A stretch of 8,196 nucleotides of DNA, from the NCBI GenBank assembly GCA_031552735.1, contig JAVBMF010000067.1, forward strand, positions 1 through 8,196, given 5' to 3'. Within the stretch, counting starts at the first letter, position 1; the number at the start of each line of letters is the position of its first letter. The position numbers were made by a program, and so were the translations under genes. Below the pieces are notes generated by a model. It did no database searches and was not told where the DNA came from. It was given only the letters and a program-made list of their open reading frames with translations. The stretch comes from JAVBUY01 sp031552735 (GTDB lineage: Bacteria; Bacillota; Clostridia; Christensenellales; Aristaeellaceae). Shown piece after piece: positions 6,269 to 8,196 of the stretch.

Positions 6269-6297
6269 AAAATTTCCCTCGCGCACGGCGAGGGAAA
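6269..6297 (-). terminator. Terminator of the dpaAB operon
   Basis: Perfect 10-bp arms (6288-6297 and 6273-6282) enclose a 5-base loop on the minus strand. The stem ends in AAA and is followed by TTTT (6269-6272). It starts 17 bases after the dpaB stop codon and ends before the next promoter. Confidence 0.8.
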
Positions 6298-6313
6298 AAG
6301 CGAGGGGCGCCGA

Positions 6314-6886
6314 TCAGCACAGGATGGGCTGCATCTGTTTGCCCGCCAACGCTTGCACCGCCGCATCCGGCAGGCGCGCGAAGTCGGCGACCAGTGACGA
6401 CGGCTTGCCCTCGGGGTCGTCCTGCCGGAAGGGCACAAAGTACACGTGCTTTTTGTCCAGCAGTGCGCCGATGTTCTTGCCCGCCCCGGCCAGCCCGTCG
6501 TTGGTGGATACCGCCAGCAGCACCGGGCGCTGGTTGCGCAGCTGCGACTTGGCGGCCAGCAGCACCGGCGTATCGGCGATGCCCAGCGCCAGCTTAGCCA
6601 GCGAGTTGCCGGTGCACGGCGCGATAATCAGCAAATCCAGCAGTTTTTTCGGCCCGATCGGCTCCACCACGTCCAGCGCGGCCCACGGCTCGTGGTTGGT
6701 CACATTGACCAGATCGTTGAACAGGTCTGCCGCCTGATAAAAGCGCGTGTCCAGCGTGTGCACGTTGGTGGACAGGATCGGCTGCACATCCGCCCCCGCC
6801 TCGATCAGCGCCTGTACCTGCGGCAGCACCTGCGAAAATGTACAAAAAGAGCCGGTCAGCGCAAACCCAATGCGCAATCCCTGCAT
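6314..6886 (-). CDS. dpaB: Dipicolinate synthase subunit B
   Basis: Flavoprotein-fold subunit (SpoVFB) of dipicolinate synthase, which oxidises dihydrodipicolinate to dipicolinic acid in the mother cell; the product then accumulates in the spore core with calcium. Of 190 residues, the family marks are IGFALTGSFCTF (6-17), VEPIGPKKLLDLLIIAPCTG (74-93), RNQRPVLLAVSTND (117-130), FVPFRQDDP (150-158) and the C-terminal QMQPIL. The length is close to the roughly 200 residues of B. subtilis SpoVFB. The start chosen is ATG at 6886, because AAGGAG lies eight bases upstream; a GTG at 6895 overlaps the dpaA stop but has its Shine-Dalgarno directly against it. Five bases separate it from dpaA, so the two are co-transcribed and probably translationally coupled. 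A terminator follows. Confidence 0.95.
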   Translation of the reverse strand: MQGLRIGFALTGSFCTFSQVLPQVQALIEAGADVQPILSTNVHTLDTRFYQAADLFNDLVNVTNHEPWAALDVVEPIGPKKLLDLLIIAPCTGNSLAKLALGIADTPVLLAAKSQLRNQRPVLLAVSTNDGLAGAGKNIGALLDKKHVYFVPFRQDDPEGKPSSLVADFARLPDAAVQALAGKQMQPILC

Positions 6887-6891
6887 GCGTG

Positions 6892-7731
6892 TCACTCCTT
6901 CAATATTTCCTCGATGACCTCCAGCAGCACGCCGCCCGCATAGCGCGGCGCATACCGCCCGGGCAGCGATGGCTCGATGCGCGCGGCGATGCCCAGCCGC
7001 TTGGCCGCGTCGAAATCCACGCCATAGGGCGCGCTCGCCAGATCAATGACCTGTGCGTCCGATGGCAGGCAGGCCAGCAGCGCAGCATCCAGCACCAATG
7101 CCGGCGCGGTGTTAAACACAAAGTGCGCACCGCGCAGGTGCTCGCACAGCGCCACGATGCTGCATGCCTCGTGTCCCTCGGCGCGAATCCATGTGCGATC
7201 CTTGGCCTTGCGCGCGGCGACACACACCGTCGCGCCCAACCCGCGCAGCATGCGCGCCAGGATGCGCCCCAACCGGCCATAACCGATCACCACGCACCGG
7301 CTGCCATGCAGGCAGGTGTCCGACGCGGCCATCGCCACCGCGATCGCGCCCTCGGCGGACGGCACCGCGTTGCCCACGGCAAACGCTTCCTCCCAGCCGG
7401 GATTATGTACGCGCCATGCGCGGCTCTGCTGCACGGTCTGCAGGATGTCGCCCAGCGAACCGGTCACCACCCGCGCGCCCTCGGGGATCATCAGCGCGGC
7501 GTCCTGCGCGGTCAGCGGGCGCGATGCCAGCGGCGTTTGCAGCATGCCGTCGCGCTCGCAGTGCGGGTAGGGCAGCACAATCACATCGTACGCCATGTCC
7601 TTGGGCCATGCGCAGACATAGGCGGGGTCAAACTGATCCAACCAAATCGCGTCGGCCTGCCAGCCTTTTTCGCTCGCCAGACGCGCCAGATATCCATTCC
7701 GCTTGTCGCCACCGACCACCAGCATTCGCAT
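6892..7731 (-). CDS. dpaA: Dipicolinate synthase subunit A
   Basis: Dehydrogenase-like subunit (SpoVFA) that with DpaB forms dipicolinate from dihydrodipicolinate during sporulation. Of 279 residues, the N-terminus has MLVVGGDKRN (3-12), and the middle NAVPSAEGAIAVAM (121-134). A second Rossmann motif VVIGYGRLGRILA (147-159) should bind NAD(P). SLPGRYAPRYAG (255-266) near the end is also characteristic of the family. The ATG at 7731 has AGGAGGG seven bases upstream and begins exactly at the conserved N-terminus; the open frame extends further upstream but has no ribosome site and would overlap the promoter. A candidate sigma-K promoter lies at 7762-7790, consistent with known mother-cell expression of spoVF in Bacillus. 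The dapA, dapG and asd genes that follow dpaAB in B. subtilis are absent here. Confidence 0.95.
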   Translation of the reverse strand: MRMLVVGGDKRNGYLARLASEKGWQADAIWLDQFDPAYVCAWPKDMAYDVIVLPYPHCERDGMLQTPLASRPLTAQDAALMIPEGARVVTGSLGDILQTVQQSRAWRVHNPGWEEAFAVGNAVPSAEGAIAVAMAASDTCLHGSRCVVIGYGRLGRILARMLRGLGATVCVAARKAKDRTWIRAEGHEACSIVALCEHLRGAHFVFNTAPALVLDAALLACLPSDAQVIDLASAPYGVDFDAAKRLGIAARIEPSLPGRYAPRYAGGVLLEVIEEILKE

Positions 7732-7761
7732 GGATGCGCCCTCCTCCCACTCCGCTCGGGA

Positions 7762-7790
7762 TATCCTATGTGCGGCGCGGGCAATCGTGC
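7762..7790 (-). promoter_or_regulatory. Candidate sigma-K promoter of dpaAB
   Basis: The minus strand has CATAGGATA (7762-7770), matching the sigma-K -10 form CATAnnnTA, and AC (7787-7788) placed 16 bases upstream, as in sigma-K -35 sites (AC, 16-17 bases, CATAnnnTA). The start would fall near 7755, giving a leader of about 24 bases that contains the ribosome site. No sigma-A hexamers are in a better position. Confidence 0.65.
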
Positions 7791-7812
7791 CTTGCCGTCG
7801 TCTATTTTCGGC

Positions 7813-7842
7813 TTGACGCTGCAAAGATGGGCATGCTATAAT
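7813..7842 (+). promoter_or_regulatory. Strong promoter of the tRNA-Ser locus
   Basis: The plus strand has -35 TTGACG (7813-7818), an 18-base spacer and a perfect extended -10 (TGC TATAAT, TATAAT at 7837-7842). The start is expected near 7849, twenty bases before the truncated tRNA copy. It is back-to-back with the dpaA promoter. Confidence 0.8.
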
Positions 7843-7868
7843 ACTCCGCGTTGACTTGGTCACCATAT

Positions 7869-7909
7869 GGAGAGTTGGCTGAGTGGTCTAAGGCGCGCGA
7901 CTGGAAATC
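7869..7909 (+). pseudogene. Truncated 5' copy of tRNA-Ser
   Basis: These 41 bases are identical to the first 41 bases of the intact tRNA-Ser at 8079-8119 (42 including the preceding T). They cover the 5' acceptor strand, D arm, anticodon loop and the first two bases after it, and then diverge. The 3' half is missing and the anticodon stem cannot close (TCCGG instead of TCGCG), so it cannot make a functional tRNA. It is nevertheless the copy directly behind the strong promoter. Confidence 0.9.
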
Positions 7910-7990
7910 CGGTGCAGCGTCCAGATAGACGAAGCCGATAACACTTGATATGAAGCCATTTTGCGTGATATTGAAAACTGAATACCTGTT

Positions 7991-8012
7991 ATGTCTGTCC
8001 AAGATGTCTGTC
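7991..8012. repeat. 9-bp direct repeat ATGTCTGTC
   Basis: ATGTCTGTC occurs at 7991-7999 and 8004-8012, separated by CAAG (13-bp period). It lies within the spacer between the tRNA copies, just before the hairpin at 8017-8037. It could be a paired protein-binding site such as an integrase arm site, but this is speculative. Confidence 0.7.
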
Positions 8013-8016
8013 ATTT

Positions 8017-8037
8017 TTCCGAAGTGCGTATTCGGAA
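8017..8037. repeat. 7-bp inverted repeat TTCCGAA/TTCGGAA
   Basis: TTCCGAA (8017-8023) and TTCGGAA (8031-8037) form a hairpin or dyad with a 7-base loop. A T-run precedes it on the plus strand but none follows, so it is not a plus-strand terminator. On the minus strand the stem is followed by AAAAATG, also not terminator-like. Confidence 0.65.
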
Positions 8038-8057
8038 CCTAACGGAATGATGCGGAA
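8033..8057. repeat. CGGAA repeated three times at 10-bp spacing
   Basis: CGGAA starts at 8033, 8043 and 8053, exactly one helical turn apart, and the first copy is also the right arm of the hairpin at 8017-8037. A further CGGAA follows the tRNA at 8170. Helically phased copies of a short word suggest cooperative protein binding, but the word is short. Confidence 0.6.
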
Positions 8058-8078
8058 TTGGGCATTCACATAAGCCGT

Positions 8079-8169
8079 GGAGAGTTGGCTGAGTGGTCTA
8101 AGGCGCGCGACTGGAAATCGCGTGTGGGCTAATACCCCACCTAGGGTTCAAATCCCTAACTCTCCGCCA
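8079..8169 (+). tRNA. tRNA-Ser(GGA)
   Basis: Complete 91-base class II tRNA with encoded CCA. The acceptor stem GGAGAGT pairs with ACTCTCC, followed by discriminator G and CCA. The D arm is GCT...GGC, the anticodon stem CGCGA/TCGCG holds loop CTGGAAA with anticodon GGA at 8113-8115 (reads UCC and UCU). The long variable arm (GTGGG/CCCAC) is typical of serine tRNAs, and the T arm is TAGGG-TTCAAAT-CCCTA. All stems pair fully. Its expression must come by readthrough from the promoter at 7813-7842 through the truncated copy, or from an unrecognised promoter in the spacer. Confidence 0.97.
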
Positions 8170-8174
8170 CGGAA

Positions 8175-8196
8175 TCCCGTAAACTCAAGGGTTTGC
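8175..8196 (+). terminator. Left part of a probable tRNA terminator, cut by the window edge
   Basis: After the CCA end, GTAAAC (8179-8184) can pair with GTTTGC (8191-8196, one U-G pair) around a 6-base loop. The bases before it (TCCC, 8175-8178) would extend the stem if GGGA follows beyond the edge. This would be a hairpin terminator for the tRNA, but its T-run is not visible. Confidence 0.45.

Larger units (their letters stand above)
7910..8078. other. Spacer between the truncated and intact tRNA copies
   Basis: This segment of about 170 bases is visibly AT-richer than its surroundings: 49 of 120 bases are G or C in 7921-8040. No convincing gene, integrase or transposase remnant is seen; an open minus-strand frame crossing it has no ribosome site and resembles nothing I know. 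It carries three small repeat structures described separately. No strong promoter for the intact tRNA was recognised in it. Confidence 0.6.

Noticed and set aside
7969..7984. The string ATTGAAAACTGAATA, similar to sequences seen in 16S-23S rRNA spacers of Firmicutes
   Set aside because: No rRNA gene or other rRNA-spacer feature is visible and the match is short; it may be chance. Noted only as a possible hint to the spacer's origin.
7802..8014. A 70-codon minus-strand frame across the tRNA remnant and spacer
   Set aside because: No ribosome site, no recognised motif, and its second half is the reverse of a tRNA fragment and a promoter.

Overview
The window looks like chromosomal DNA of a high-GC endospore-forming Clostridia-type bacterium (Bacillota). 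The evidence is a dipicolinate synthase pair (dpaA-dpaB), found essentially only in endospore formers, a candidate sigma-K promoter in front of it, strong Shine-Dalgarno sequences of the GGAGG type, and GC-rich coding DNA. No genus can be named from the sequence alone.

Layout: all protein genes lie on the minus strand, so they read from right to left. From the right they are dpaA (6892-7731), dpaB (6314-6886), a secreted DUF3298/RsiV-like protein (4975-6156), an FtsK/SpoIIIE DNA translocase (1957-4851), an NADP-dependent isocitrate dehydrogenase of the eukaryote-like type (619-1815), and the first 93 codons of a LUD-domain protein that runs off the left edge (1-280). Most units have a recognisable promoter and a hairpin terminator, so apart from the dpaAB operon they look like single-gene transcription units. 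The plus strand carries a tRNA-Ser(GGA) locus at the right end: a strong promoter (7813-7842), a 41-nt truncated 5' copy of the tRNA (7869-7909), about 170 nt of AT-richer DNA with several small repeats, and then the intact tRNA (8079-8169).

How the genes relate: DpaA and DpaB make dipicolinic acid in the mother cell late in sporulation. The FtsK/SpoIIIE protein pumps chromosomal DNA across the division or sporulation septum. In Bacillus subtilis spoIIIE also lies a few genes downstream of dpaAB, so the proximity here may be an old sporulation neighbourhood. Isocitrate dehydrogenase and the LUD protein are metabolic and have no obvious link to sporulation.

Most interesting points: (1) the half-tRNA followed by an intact copy, suggesting a small integration or rearrangement scar that separates the tRNA from its native promoter; (2) a near-consensus Gram-positive LexA (SOS) box between the -35 and -10 elements of ftsK; (3) an intrinsic terminator placed over the ftsK transcription start; (4) a sigma-K-type promoter for dpaA; (5) a cluster of hairpins flanked by 8-bp direct repeats between the LUD gene and icd. 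No CRISPR array, transposase, phage gene or clearly novel multigene system is present.
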